Part shown: one piece after another, positions 27,742-36,581 of the stretch
Layout of the letters: every line of letters begins with the position of its first letter
How positions within the stretch are numbered: position 1 is the stretch's first letter
Assembly (NCBI GenBank): GCA_947466075.1
Contig: CANIBP010000008.1
Span: forward strand, 62,001-126,000
DNA: 64,000 bases
Source: Verrucomicrobiaceae bacterium
Lineage (GTDB): Bacteria; Verrucomicrobiota; Verrucomicrobiia; Verrucomicrobiales; Verrucomicrobiaceae
Direction: 5' to 3'
The notes under the pieces: model-generated
The model's database searches: none
Seen by the model: the letters and a program-made list of their open reading frames with translations, nothing else
Told to the model about the DNA's origin: nothing
Position numbers and translations under genes: made by a program

Positions 27742-29112
27742 TCAGCCAACCAGTTCGCTGATCACCTTGCCTTCATCCGCGACGATGGGCCGAGGACGAC
27801 CCTGCGGATCGATCCAGTTGGTGTTCTGCTCGATGCCGAGATGATGAAACACCGTGGCGGCAAGATCACCGGGCGCGACGCGGCGGCTGTCGATGTCTCC
27901 ACCTTGGCGGTCGGTGCTCCCGATGGCCTGGCCGTGCCTCATGCCGCCACCAGCGACGACCATGGACATCACGCGCGGCCAGTGATCGCGTCCGGCATTC
28001 TTGTTGATCGTTGGGCTGCGGCCAAATTCGCCCATCATGAGGATGAGAGTGCTGTCGAGGAGGCCACGATCTTCGAGATCAGTGACGATGGCGTGCAGCG
28101 TGCGGTCCACGCTGGGCAGCAGCGGTGTGAGGCCCTTCTTGATGCCGCCCCACTTCACTTCATCGCCATGATGGTCAAAGTAACCCCAGGCTCCGCTTAC
28201 GGTGACAAAAGTGGAGCCAGCTTCGACGAGACGACGTGCTAGCAGCGCCTTCTCACCAATGCTATCGCGGCCGTAGCGGTCGCGCATCGCAGGCGTTTCG
28301 GCATCGAGATTGAAGGCGCGTTGTGCGTTGCCGGTCATGAGCACTTCGTATGCCTGTTGCGTGTAGCGATCTGCGGCGGCGATCTGAGCGTTGCCATCGA
28401 CGCTGCGTTTCCAGTCGTCCATTTGTGCCAGCAAATCACGGCGGTTGCCGAGTCGATCGACCGTGAGGCCCTCGGAGAGTTTGAGGCGGCCTGACAAATC
28501 CTTGCCGCTGACAGGTTCAAAGTCTCCACCTATGTGACCCGCGCCCCAGATGTCGGAAACAAGCGAATCCGCCAACGCGACGTAGCCGGGAATGCCCGGC
28601 GCGTTCGCCCCGCGAAACTTCGCCGCAATCGAACCCATCGACGGCCAGCCGCCGCCATCGCGACCATCGTTCGTGCGCTTCGCGAGCGGATTGCAGGCCT
28701 GCATGGTGATCGGCGTGTGATTGCTGGCGCTGCAATCGACCGATCGGATCAGCGTGAGCTTATCCATGATCTTCGCCGTTAGCGGCAGATGCTCGCAGAC
28801 ATGAATGCCAGGCACTTTTGTCGAAATGTGGCCGAAGGGGCCGCGAATCTCGCTCGGAGCGTCCGGTTTCGGGTCCCACATGTCGATGTGACTCGGGCCG
28901 CCAGAGAGCCAGAAGAGAACCACGTTCGTCTTGCTCTTCGCCTGGCCAGCAGCGGCTGCCAGCGCCTGCGTTTGGAGCAGCGAAGGCAGTGAAACGCCCG
29001 CGAGTCCGGCGAGTCCTGTCTGCAAAAATCCGCGCCGCGTGGAACCGACGCGCAACAAATCTCCGCGAGCGGGACTGAAGGCCTGAGTAATGGATGAAGT
29101 CGTGGGTTTCAT
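27742..29112 (-). CDS. DUF1501 family protein, Tat-exported
   Basis: A 456-residue DUF1501 protein with Tat motif STRRGFLQTG near residues 24-33, LSGGPSHIDMWDPKPDAP, EFGRSPTIN and NAGRDHWPRVMSMVVAGGG. It is the first gene of the operon with the D-aminoacylase-like and DUF1080 genes. No DUF1549/1553 gene adjoins it, so it is one of four full-length DUF1501 copies here without a linked cytochrome. A CGTAGGTTT box lies 22 bases upstream of the start. Confidence 0.92.
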   Translation of the reverse strand: MKPTTSSITQAFSPARGDLLRVGSTRRGFLQTGLAGLAGVSLPSLLQTQALAAAAGQAKSKTNVVLFWLSGGPSHIDMWDPKPDAPSEIRGPFGHISTKVPGIHVCEHLPLTAKIMDKLTLIRSVDCSASNHTPITMQACNPLAKRTNDGRDGGGWPSMGSIAAKFRGANAPGIPGYVALADSLVSDIWGAGHIGGDFEPVSGKDLSGRLKLSEGLTVDRLGNRRDLLAQMDDWKRSVDGNAQIAAADRYTQQAYEVLMTGNAQRAFNLDAETPAMRDRYGRDSIGEKALLARRLVEAGSTFVTVSGAWGYFDHHGDEVKWGGIKKGLTPLLPSVDRTLHAIVTDLEDRGLLDSTLILMMGEFGRSPTINKNAGRDHWPRVMSMVVAGGGMRHGQAIGSTDRQGGDIDSRRVAPGDLAATVFHHLGIEQNTNWIDPQGRPRPIVADEGKVISELVG

Positions 29113-29134
29113 GCGCGTGACGTGGAGTTGCTGA

Positions 29135-29142
29135 TAAACCTA
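29135..29142 (-). promoter_or_regulatory. TAGGTTTA box before a DUF1501 operon
   Basis: The minus strand carries an exact CGTAGGTTT (29144-29136), 23 bases before the ATG at 29112. Unlike the copies at 3472, 44179 and 51517, the spacing leaves a leader of about 15 bases. Confidence 0.4.
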
Positions 29143-29308
29143 CGTCATGAGATGGCGGGCCTTGCTTTCCTCCACGATTCCGATGTCTCGCCGCTTGTGA
29201 TACGACATCATTGCATGGGTATCCATCTGCCTCAGGCCACCTGATTGAACACAAGTGCAGCGCGATGGTCTCAGACTTGCCGCGCCTGCCCATGGTTCAG
29301 CCCACTAT

Positions 29309-29830
29309 ATGACCATTAAACTCCGCTTGATCCTGCTAGCCGCACTTTGCGCGACTTCTGTTGCCTGTCAGAGCACTACAAACATCCAACGCAGAAAGAT
29401 CACCAGCGTGGGTCATCTCGGCGTCATTCAAAACGTGAAGACCACGGCCTACACGCAAAGCGAGAGTGACCACATCGTGTATGGCGCGAAGAGCGCCGTG
29501 GGTAACACCCTCAAATTTGGTGCTGTGCGCAGCGCCGCCGCTGACTGGTCCGTGTATCCCGTGGGCACCGAGTTTAAGATCGAGGGAGAGCCGTATGTTT
29601 ACCAAGTGGATGACTATGGCTCCGCGCTCGTGGGCACAAAGACCATCGACCTCTACCGGCCTTCAAAGGCAGCCATGGACAGTTGGGGCGCCCGTAACGT
29701 GAACATCCAGGTGACCAAATGGGGATCGTTTACGAAGAGTCTTTCGATCATGAAGCCGCGTGATGGCAAAAAGCCGCACATTCATCCCATGATCTCCGCG
29801 ATCGAGGCGCGGCACGATCCCGAATCCTAG
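29309..29830 (+). CDS. 3D-domain lipoprotein
   Basis: A 173-residue protein beginning MTIKLRLILLAALCATSVAC, whose end fits a lipobox (SVAC), so it is probably a lipoprotein. The C-terminal half matches the 3D (Asp-Asp-Asp) double-psi beta-barrel: TAYTQSESDH, YPVGTEFKI, VDDYGSALVGTKTIDLYRPS with the Asp residues, and WGARNVNIQV. Such domains occur in cell-wall lytic enzymes of the MltA/RlpA type, so a role on peptidoglycan is plausible. The ATG at 29309 is chosen to place the signal at the N-terminus. It stands alone. Confidence 0.8.
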   Translation: MTIKLRLILLAALCATSVACQSTTNIQRRKITSVGHLGVIQNVKTTAYTQSESDHIVYGAKSAVGNTLKFGAVRSAAADWSVYPVGTEFKIEGEPYVYQVDDYGSALVGTKTIDLYRPSKAAMDSWGARNVNIQVTKWGSFTKSLSIMKPRDGKKPHIHPMISAIEARHDPES

Positions 29831-29869
29831 CGGTTAGGTGAGAAGGGCATGTCTTTGCGATAACACGCG

Positions 29870-31330
29870 TTACTTCACTGTTGGCGGTGATGGAAACAAT
29901 GCCTGCATCGCACGCACGGTTTGATCGACGAGGATCTGGCCGCCTTCGGGTCCGACTTTGTTCACATGCGGCAGACCGCTATAGCTGCCGCCTTGAATGG
30001 CGAGCGCGGTGGGCAGATACATGCCGCAACCATTCGTGAGTTGGATCACAAAGGTCTGCTGCGCGGGGCTGCGGGCCTTCATCTGGATGCCCCAGTCGAG
30101 ATAAAGCTCAAAGGTGTTCGTGGTGATGGCAATGTCGCCGATGCGCAGGACGTGCAGTTCCATGTCGTAAGGCGGGAGTTTGTCGGCTTCCTCGAATCGC
30201 TTCACGATGCCCTGTTCGAGTTTCAGCATGGTGATGACGCGGTTGTCCGGCTTCTCGATGGCGCTGTATTGCGCGATGTTTTTCTTCGCGTCCTCATACT
30301 CGCGTTCGAGGATCATGCGCGGAGGCAGCGGGAGGTCTTCGACAATGTGGCCGAAGGGCGCGTCGGTGCGGATGTCGGCCTTTGCGGCATCGAGCGTGTC
30401 GAAAACGGCGTTGCAGATGCGGCGGCCGAGTTCCTGCTGACGCGTGAGGCCGCGCAGCTTGGCCATGCGCGTCTCGGCATCCCGGCGATACTGAGGATGC
30501 GGCGATTGATCGCCCGCCGCGCTGCACCAACCGAGCACGGTGAGTTCTGGCATGTTCAATTTGGCCTTCAACTGCTCACGCGCGTCATGCCAGAAGTCGG
30601 CATTGAGCGCGCTGCGGCTCTCCACTTCCTGCGACGGGCAGGCGACGTTGATTGCGACGGCTTGGAGCTGCTTTTCGGCATTCCAGAAGAACAGCGCCTC
30701 GATTCCTGAGTCCGAACCGGCCTCCATGTGGCGGAAGCGTGCGTCGTTCGTCTTCGCATACATTTGCGCGTGACCATCCGCGAAGACGGAGCGGCGATTC
30801 TCGCCGATTTGCGCGAAACCGAGCGTCCAGCTCACACCACCCGGCTTGCGGCTCTTCCATGCCTGCACGGCGGCCTGTGAAAGTCGCTCGACGAGAAACT
30901 TCGTGTATTCCGCTGGCTGCATCACGCCGTCCTTCGGGATCGGATACGTGATCAACGTCTCCTCGGGAATCTCCGAGGTCACCGGCGCGGTGTGCGTGTG
31001 CGTGGCGGACACGATGACCTTCCGCACATCGAAGTCCGGCAGAAGCGGCTTCAGATGCTGGCGAAACTGCGCCAGCACCGAGTGATGAATGCCCACGAGG
31101 TCGCAGGAGATCATGATGCTCTGATCGACCACCTTGCCGCCCTCCGCCGATTCAATAGCAATCGCAGCGGCGATGATCGGAGCTTCGACACTTTGCGAAA
31201 TGCGCGTCCCAAACTGCCCCGCGAGCGCCACCGGCTTGTCCGGCGTGATGCTGACCGTGGATGAGCCGATGCGGAGTTCGGCGGCGTGGATGGCGGCGGA
31301 TAGACAAAGAAAGAGCGTGATGTGTTTCAT
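29870..31330 (-). CDS. Neutral/alkaline ceramidase-like protein with altered active site
   Basis: A 486-residue protein: signal peptide MKHITLFLCLSAAIHA, GSSTVSITPDKPVALAGQFG, and SATHTHTAPVT with the first His pair. At the place where paralogues have CHxT (for example SCHTTALGG), this one reads NVACPSQEVESRS, without the His. It may bind metal differently or form a subfamily of its own. It stands 72 bases upstream of the next minus-strand unit end and is probably a separate transcript. Confidence 0.8.
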   Translation of the reverse strand: MKHITLFLCLSAAIHAAELRIGSSTVSITPDKPVALAGQFGTRISQSVEAPIIAAAIAIESAEGGKVVDQSIMISCDLVGIHHSVLAQFRQHLKPLLPDFDVRKVIVSATHTHTAPVTSEIPEETLITYPIPKDGVMQPAEYTKFLVERLSQAAVQAWKSRKPGGVSWTLGFAQIGENRRSVFADGHAQMYAKTNDARFRHMEAGSDSGIEALFFWNAEKQLQAVAINVACPSQEVESRSALNADFWHDAREQLKAKLNMPELTVLGWCSAAGDQSPHPQYRRDAETRMAKLRGLTRQQELGRRICNAVFDTLDAAKADIRTDAPFGHIVEDLPLPPRMILEREYEDAKKNIAQYSAIEKPDNRVITMLKLEQGIVKRFEEADKLPPYDMELHVLRIGDIAITTNTFELYLDWGIQMKARSPAQQTFVIQLTNGCGMYLPTALAIQGGSYSGLPHVNKVGPEGGQILVDQTVRAMQALFPSPPTVK

Positions 31331-31402
31331 GGCGGTGGTGAGTGGAACGTTGAGTGGTCGAGTGATGTATTTCTAGTTCTGCGTTACGCCATCACACCTG
31401 CC

Positions 31403-32689
31403 TCATCGAGGCAGGGCGAAGATGGACAGTCCGCCGCCGGTCTGGGCGGCGAAGATCTCCTGGCGGCCGTCGCCATTGACATCACCCGAGGCAACCACGC
31501 CAGACAGCTTGGGAATCTTGAGGTGAGGTGCCTCCGAGGCCGATTTGGCAGTCAGTGGTTGGTTCTTCTTCTGAAACCAAATGGTAATCTTGCTGGCATC
31601 GGTCGGAAGGAAGGCGATGTCGCAGAGCTTGTCGCCGTCCAGATCGGTGACGAGCAGTGGCGTGACATCTTTCAGCACCAGGGTGGGGTCCGCCCTTTCA
31701 CTGAAACCGGAGGGGCTATTCTGAAGATAAACCAGTGTTTGTGCGGGGGCGGGAACGACGAGATCGCGCTGATCATCGCCGTTCAGGTCGCCCGTCATCA
31801 CCTGGCCGAGGAGTGGTTTGTCACTGTCCATGACGGGAGAGTGCAGGACCAGCACCTCGGCGGCATCGGAGGGTTGCAAGACCCCCATTTTGGCAAATGG
31901 GCCGTAGTAAATGCGGAGACGGTTGTTCAGCCCATACTGTGTGTCGGAGCCGAAGGTGGTGAAGATGACGTCATCCGTGCCATCGCGGTCCATGTCGGCC
32001 AGGGTGGAGCGCCAGTTGTCATTGCGATCCGCACCGGCAAAGTAGGCCTCCCCGAAGCGGTCCTTGCCCTGCCACTGCCGCCACGCTGCACCGGTGAGGA
32101 AGTCTGCCTGTTTGCGCTTGCTGAGGCTCCCTGTGGAGAGCCCGCCCGCGCCACTATCATTCAAATACGAGGACCGGTGCTCTTTCTCAAAGCCTTCAGA
32201 GGCGAAGAATAGGCTAAGCGAGCGCTGCACACGAAGGCCAACGGCGAGGTCGTCGCGTTTGTCCCCATCGAAGTCACCAATGGAGAGACCGGATGGCCTG
32301 GTCTCTCCGAGCGTGATGATTTTGTCCGCTGGCATGGTGAACTTCCCGTTCTTCTGGAACAGCAGATGCAGGCGGAAAGAGGGAGGGGCGGCCGATTGAG
32401 GCTTCGCCGGCGGCGCTTCGACGAGCGCAATATCCGCACGACGGTCGCCATTAAGATCGCCCACGGCCAGGAACATGGCGGGAGGTGTGTCTGGTATCGT
32501 GAGGCTACCCTGACCCCATGCGGAGGGCGTGAGCAGCCCCAGCAGCAAAAGGACGCATTGAAGGGTGTCCAGCTTTGTGGTGAATCGGGCGAGGGCACAT
32601 GTCGAAAGTGATCCCGTTTGCGATGGATTCTTGAAAGCAGGAGAATGTAGGTTCCGGCTGTGTTGGTTTAGGTGGTTCATTTTGCTCAT
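31403..32689 (-). CDS. VCBS/FG-GAP repeat protein
   Basis: A 428-residue protein with a long polar N-terminus, then a hydrophobic stretch (CVLLLLGLLTPSAWG) and a beta-propeller of FG-GAP type with six calcium-loop motifs: GDLNGDRRADIAL, GDFDGDKRDDLAV, ADMDRDGTDDVIF, GDLNGDDQRDLVV, TDLDGDKLCDIAF and GDVNGDGRQEIFA. These are extracellular binding propellers without known catalysis. It follows the GH84-like gene by 22 bases and is probably co-transcribed, so it may present or bind that enzyme's substrate. Confidence 0.82.
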   Translation of the reverse strand: MSKMNHLNQHSRNLHSPAFKNPSQTGSLSTCALARFTTKLDTLQCVLLLLGLLTPSAWGQGSLTIPDTPPAMFLAVGDLNGDRRADIALVEAPPAKPQSAAPPSFRLHLLFQKNGKFTMPADKIITLGETRPSGLSIGDFDGDKRDDLAVGLRVQRSLSLFFASEGFEKEHRSSYLNDSGAGGLSTGSLSKRKQADFLTGAAWRQWQGKDRFGEAYFAGADRNDNWRSTLADMDRDGTDDVIFTTFGSDTQYGLNNRLRIYYGPFAKMGVLQPSDAAEVLVLHSPVMDSDKPLLGQVMTGDLNGDDQRDLVVPAPAQTLVYLQNSPSGFSERADPTLVLKDVTPLLVTDLDGDKLCDIAFLPTDASKITIWFQKKNQPLTAKSASEAPHLKIPKLSGVVASGDVNGDGRQEIFAAQTGGGLSIFALPR

Positions 32690-32711
32690 GTTGTCTGTTC
32701 TTTAAGTTCAC

Positions 32712-34943
32712 TCACTTCGTGGGCCGCAGCACGGCGTAGCTCAGCATGAACCACGGTGCGCCGGTCATGCTGTCGGACGCTTCGAGGTTTTCTATGCGCA
32801 GGGTGTTCGGCACGCCGTCGCGCAGCATCGCCCCCTTCACGGGAAAGCGCTGGGTGCTCCAGCGGTCGGGCGCGAAGGGATTCTCGCCCTCGAAGACGGT
32901 GCTCCCATTCATCTGGATGCGGATGCGGCACTTCGCTGGCGCATTGTCGTCGAGACCGGCGAGAATCAACTCCGAGTCTCCGCGCAAGGGATAGGCTAAC
33001 TGGAAGGTCGCTTGCAGGGACGGTGCCTTGGACTGGGCGCCATTGATCCAGATGACATGACGGCGGGGCACGTCCTGCCAACTGTAAAACCGTGCTTCGC
33101 GGCCCGCGGTAAACTGGTTCGGCGTCAACACCACGCTGGCTTTGGCGTCGGTTTCCGTTTCCTTCAGCGCCAGTTCCTGAACCCGGGCATCCACTTCAGT
33201 CGCTTCCTTCAGGTTGGGGTTCTTCAACAGCGCCTCGAAATATTTCTGCCGGTAGCCGACGAAGGTCCCCAGCATGAGCCAGCGGCTTTTCAGCGCGGGC
33301 GGCGCGGCTTCGTAGAGCGCGGTCAGCTTCTCGGTCTGCTGGCGGACGAGATCGACATTCCGCGCGGCGAGGGCGCTCGGCTCGAACCAGCCATAGTCAT
33401 CCATGATTTCGAGCGCTTTGAAGGCCTCGACCAGCTTCGGGTAGTTCTCGGGGCCGGCGAGTTTCTTCGCCGCCATCTCGCCGGAAGCCGCCGGGTCATA
33501 ACCGCGATGGTTCCAGAGGGCATCGGCGATTGTCATGTTGATATACGGGTCTTCGCCATTGTAGGCGTAGAGGGAGATGCCACGAAGGAAGGCGCCGTCA
33601 TACCAATCGCGCCACGCCTTCATCGGCTCGCCGGGATAAGCGTAGTAGGGACTGCCGTGATAGGTGCCGCAGGCGTTCTGCCAGAAGACTGGCTTGCGCT
33701 GTGCCAGGCCCGCGAACCAACCGAGCTGGTCCGCTGTCACCTGGGTGGATTTCACCCGCGGCCCGCTCCAGTAGATGTCGATGGCCTTGGGCAGTTTGCC
33801 GATCGCGGCGAGATACGCGTCTCTGCTTTCGCCGTAAGTCGTCGTGTCATCCGGCCCGGCCGCACCAAAGTAAAACGGCGGGCAGAAGAGCATGCGGAAG
33901 TGCGGATACTTCGCCGAGATGGCCGCATAGACCTTATTCAAGAAATACACGTCCGCCTCGCGCGCCGTGCCAAAGTCCCGCACATCCTCGGGGCTGAGAA
34001 AAAAGCGGTAGTCGTCATACAGCAGACACAGACTGCCCCCGGCCTCGGCCAGCGCCAGTCCGGCTTTGACCACGAGTTGAAAATCCTCCTCAGACTTCGA
34101 TCTGACCTGCCCCAATCCAACGTGGCCGCTGAAGGGAAGGATCGAATCATACCACGCGATTTTGAGCGGCGTGAGTTGCGCGCCGATCTTCTGAATGTGA
34201 GCCTTCCACGCGTTGAACTGCGTCTCATCGCGCAGCGGCAGCCGCCAGTCCGCCGGTTTGCGAAGCTGGCGATAGATGACCGCGTTGGCGCGAAGCACAT
34301 TGGCTCCAAACCACGCCACATTGGCCTGATCATCATCCTTGAAGGGCGTATAGGCGCGAATGCCTGGGAAGTCGGGATAGTCCTGAATGCTCGCCGCCCG
34401 TGCCACTGGCTGCCCGTTCTGCGTCGTGATGAGTTGGTTGAACGAGGTGATGGCCCACAGCAGCCCGTGAAAGTCATGACCCTTCAGGAACACGACGTTC
34501 TGCGCCCCGTTCTTGGCGCAGTGCAGCAGGCAGCCCTCCGCCTTCTCCGGAACTGCCAGTTTCCCAAGCAGCGCCTCATGCGCTCCCGTCTCCCCCACGA
34601 GAATCAGCGTCTCGCTGCGATCCTCCGCCGACGCAACGACCCGCGGCTGTGCGCCATTTCGCCGGAGGCGTTCGACGAGCACGGCCACACGCGGGTCCTC
34701 CGGTTTCACGTCCTTTCCCAGCAGCAGCCCCACGCTGGCCAGAGGAAGAAACTCGTCACGGTATTGCGCCTGCTGCGGCGTGGGATAGACCGTGCCGGTG
34801 TAGTAAGGAACGGCGCGATCATCAGGAGCCGCGTCAGCAGCGGAAGCCGCATGCGGCGTGGACGACAGGAGAAAAACTGCAAGGAGAATGAACGCGCGTT
34901 GGAGGATCATGCGGTTGCGTTGGCTGGCACGGAAAGTCGCCAT
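32712..34943 (-). CDS. GH84-like beta-N-acetylglucosaminidase family protein, secreted
   Basis: A 743-residue protein with signal peptide (MILQRAFILLAVFLLSS after a short basic extension). An N-terminal GH20b-like domain (about 45-185) precedes a barrel with features of GH84/hyaluronidase-type enzymes: LLYDDYRFF with the Asp pair and IDIYWSGP, resembling the family's WTGP motif. A C-terminal beta domain follows. GH84 enzymes remove N-acetylglucosamine by substrate assistance. The ATG at 34943 is used because AAGGGGG lies about 9 bases before it; ATG 34910 would also give a signal peptide. The assignment is by motif only. Confidence 0.65.
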   Translation of the reverse strand: MATFRASQRNRMILQRAFILLAVFLLSSTPHAASAADAAPDDRAVPYYTGTVYPTPQQAQYRDEFLPLASVGLLLGKDVKPEDPRVAVLVERLRRNGAQPRVVASAEDRSETLILVGETGAHEALLGKLAVPEKAEGCLLHCAKNGAQNVVFLKGHDFHGLLWAITSFNQLITTQNGQPVARAASIQDYPDFPGIRAYTPFKDDDQANVAWFGANVLRANAVIYRQLRKPADWRLPLRDETQFNAWKAHIQKIGAQLTPLKIAWYDSILPFSGHVGLGQVRSKSEEDFQLVVKAGLALAEAGGSLCLLYDDYRFFLSPEDVRDFGTAREADVYFLNKVYAAISAKYPHFRMLFCPPFYFGAAGPDDTTTYGESRDAYLAAIGKLPKAIDIYWSGPRVKSTQVTADQLGWFAGLAQRKPVFWQNACGTYHGSPYYAYPGEPMKAWRDWYDGAFLRGISLYAYNGEDPYINMTIADALWNHRGYDPAASGEMAAKKLAGPENYPKLVEAFKALEIMDDYGWFEPSALAARNVDLVRQQTEKLTALYEAAPPALKSRWLMLGTFVGYRQKYFEALLKNPNLKEATEVDARVQELALKETETDAKASVVLTPNQFTAGREARFYSWQDVPRRHVIWINGAQSKAPSLQATFQLAYPLRGDSELILAGLDDNAPAKCRIRIQMNGSTVFEGENPFAPDRWSTQRFPVKGAMLRDGVPNTLRIENLEASDSMTGAPWFMLSYAVLRPTK

Positions 34944-35162
34944 TACAAAGCCCCCTTCGTCTCACCTTCTTTCATGCCCAGGGGCATTTGGGGTGAAGGC
35001 GATCAAGCCTGGACTAGCGAAGCGGTGAGGTCGTGACAACTAGGGCAACGAGACGCCGCATGAGCGCGAAACGGCGTATCGCTTCCAGTTCTTTGAGCCC
35101 GAGTCGTGCGCGGCATGCAACAACACCTCATGCCCCGGCTTATTAATTGCCCATCCAACGTC
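34944..35162. other. Divergent intergenic region with palindrome
   Basis: A 219-base gap between the GH84-like and Gfo/Idh/MocA genes, holding both promoters. ATGCCC-AG-GGGCAT at 34974-34987 is a perfect 6-base-arm palindrome about 31 bases from the GH84-like start and could be an operator. TTAATT at about 35141 could be part of the plus-strand promoter. Confidence 0.35.
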
Positions 35163-36527
35163 ATGAACCCCACTGCTGCTACCAACCGCCGCCAATTTCT
35201 CCAAAGCACCGCCACCGCGGCCTCCACGCTCATTTTGCCCTCCGGACTGCTGCGTGGCCAGTCGGCGCGCAAGCTCAACGTCGGCTTTATCGGCATGGGC
35301 GGGCAGATTCAAGGCCACGTCGGCAAGATCGTGCAACTCGGTCATCACGTCGGCGCGCTATGCGACGTCGATTCGGCGCAGATCGAGAACTCCAAGAAGC
35401 GGCATGGCGCGAGCGTGGCAGACGCGGCGGTGTATCGCGACTACCGCGTGCTGCTTGAAAAGGAGAAGTCGCTCGACGCAGTCGTCATCGCCACACCGGA
35501 TCACTGGCATGCGCCGATCTGCCGTGCCGTGATGAACGCTGGCAAGCATGTGTACTGCGAAAAGCCGCTCACGCACACCATCACGGAAGCACGTGAGCTG
35601 CGCGAGATGTCGCGCACGGCGAAGGTCATCACGCAGACAGGCAATCAGGGCAGCGCATCACCAAATCTGCGCCGCAGCATGGAGCTGATCGGCGCGGGAT
35701 TCTTCGGCTCGATCAGCGACATCCACGTGTGGCATCCCACGCACAGCTGGCCGAGCGGCGAGGAGCGCCCTGCGGACAGCGATCCCATCCCCGCTACGCT
35801 CGATTGGGACTTCTGGCTCGGCACCTCGCCTGAGCGTGCCTACAAGAACGGCATCTACCATCCGGCGAAGTGGCGCGGCTGGTATGACTTTGGCAACGGC
35901 TCGCTCGGCGACTTCTGCTGCCACGGCTTCAACATGCCCGTGCGCGCGTTGAATCTCGATTATCCGACACGAATCGAGATCAGCGGCACCGGCATGGGCA
36001 AGGAGAGCTTCGCAGCGGCTTGCACGGTGCATTTTCACTTCGCGGCGCGTGGCGGCCGCGGTCCGGTGCGCCTGCATTTCTACACCGGTGGTGATTTGCC
36101 ACCCGCAGATGTCACCGCGCCACTCATCGGTACTTTCGGCAGTCTTCCGCGCACCGGCTGCCTGCTCATCGGCGAGCACGGCCAGCTCCAAAGCGGTCTG
36201 TGGAACTCGGATTGCTACGTGAAGCTCAACAGCGATGCGAAATTCACCGGCGCGGACAATCATCCCGCCGCGAAACAGGTGCCTATTTCACTGCCACGAG
36301 TGAAGGGCCACATCGACGAGTGGATCGACGCGATTCAAGGCGGGCCGAAAGTCTTCGCCGACTTCGATCTCGGCGGACACCTCACCGAGATCGGCCTCTC
36401 CGGCATCGTGGCACTGCGTTTGCAAAAGAGCATCGACTGGGACGGCCCGAACATGAAAGTCCCCGGCATGCCGGAGGCGGACAAGTTTATCCGCACAGCG
36501 GAGCGGGCGAAGTACGGGCGCGTGTGA
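35163..36527 (+). CDS. Tat-exported Gfo/Idh/MocA family oxidoreductase
   Basis: A 454-residue protein with Tat motif NRRQFLQST near residues 8-16, then a Rossmann domain (VGFIGMGGQIQGH), the family EKP motif (YCEKPLTH) and a C-terminal domain with GDFCCHGFN. The family oxidises sugars or polyols at one carbon using NAD(P). Tat export implies the cofactor is bound before transport, as in glucose-fructose oxidoreductase. The ATG at 35163 is chosen because it puts the twin arginines at the N-terminus; 19 upstream codons are also open. A single gene between divergent and convergent neighbours. Confidence 0.9.
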   Translation: MNPTAATNRRQFLQSTATAASTLILPSGLLRGQSARKLNVGFIGMGGQIQGHVGKIVQLGHHVGALCDVDSAQIENSKKRHGASVADAAVYRDYRVLLEKEKSLDAVVIATPDHWHAPICRAVMNAGKHVYCEKPLTHTITEARELREMSRTAKVITQTGNQGSASPNLRRSMELIGAGFFGSISDIHVWHPTHSWPSGEERPADSDPIPATLDWDFWLGTSPERAYKNGIYHPAKWRGWYDFGNGSLGDFCCHGFNMPVRALNLDYPTRIEISGTGMGKESFAAACTVHFHFAARGGRGPVRLHFYTGGDLPPADVTAPLIGTFGSLPRTGCLLIGEHGQLQSGLWNSDCYVKLNSDAKFTGADNHPAAKQVPISLPRVKGHIDEWIDAIQGGPKVFADFDLGGHLTEIGLSGIVALRLQKSIDWDGPNMKVPGMPEADKFIRTAERAKYGRV

Positions 36528-36545
36528 CGTGGATTCGCTTCCAAT

Positions 36546-36567
36546 TCAGGGCGGGAACATCGCCTGA
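36546..36567. terminator. Weak stem-loop between convergent genes
   Basis: TCAGGGCG and CGCCTGA pair with one bulge around a 7-base loop, in the 54-base gap between the Gfo/Idh/MocA and DUF1501 genes. There is no U tract, so termination is only possible. Confidence 0.2.
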
Positions 36568-36581
36568 CTTGCCGGAGCACC

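Noticed and set aside
33012..35036. Plus-strand open frame of 674 codons opposite the GH84-like gene
   Set aside because: It is a high-GC shadow of a gene with signal peptide and family motifs; its translation is Arg-rich and shows no domain.
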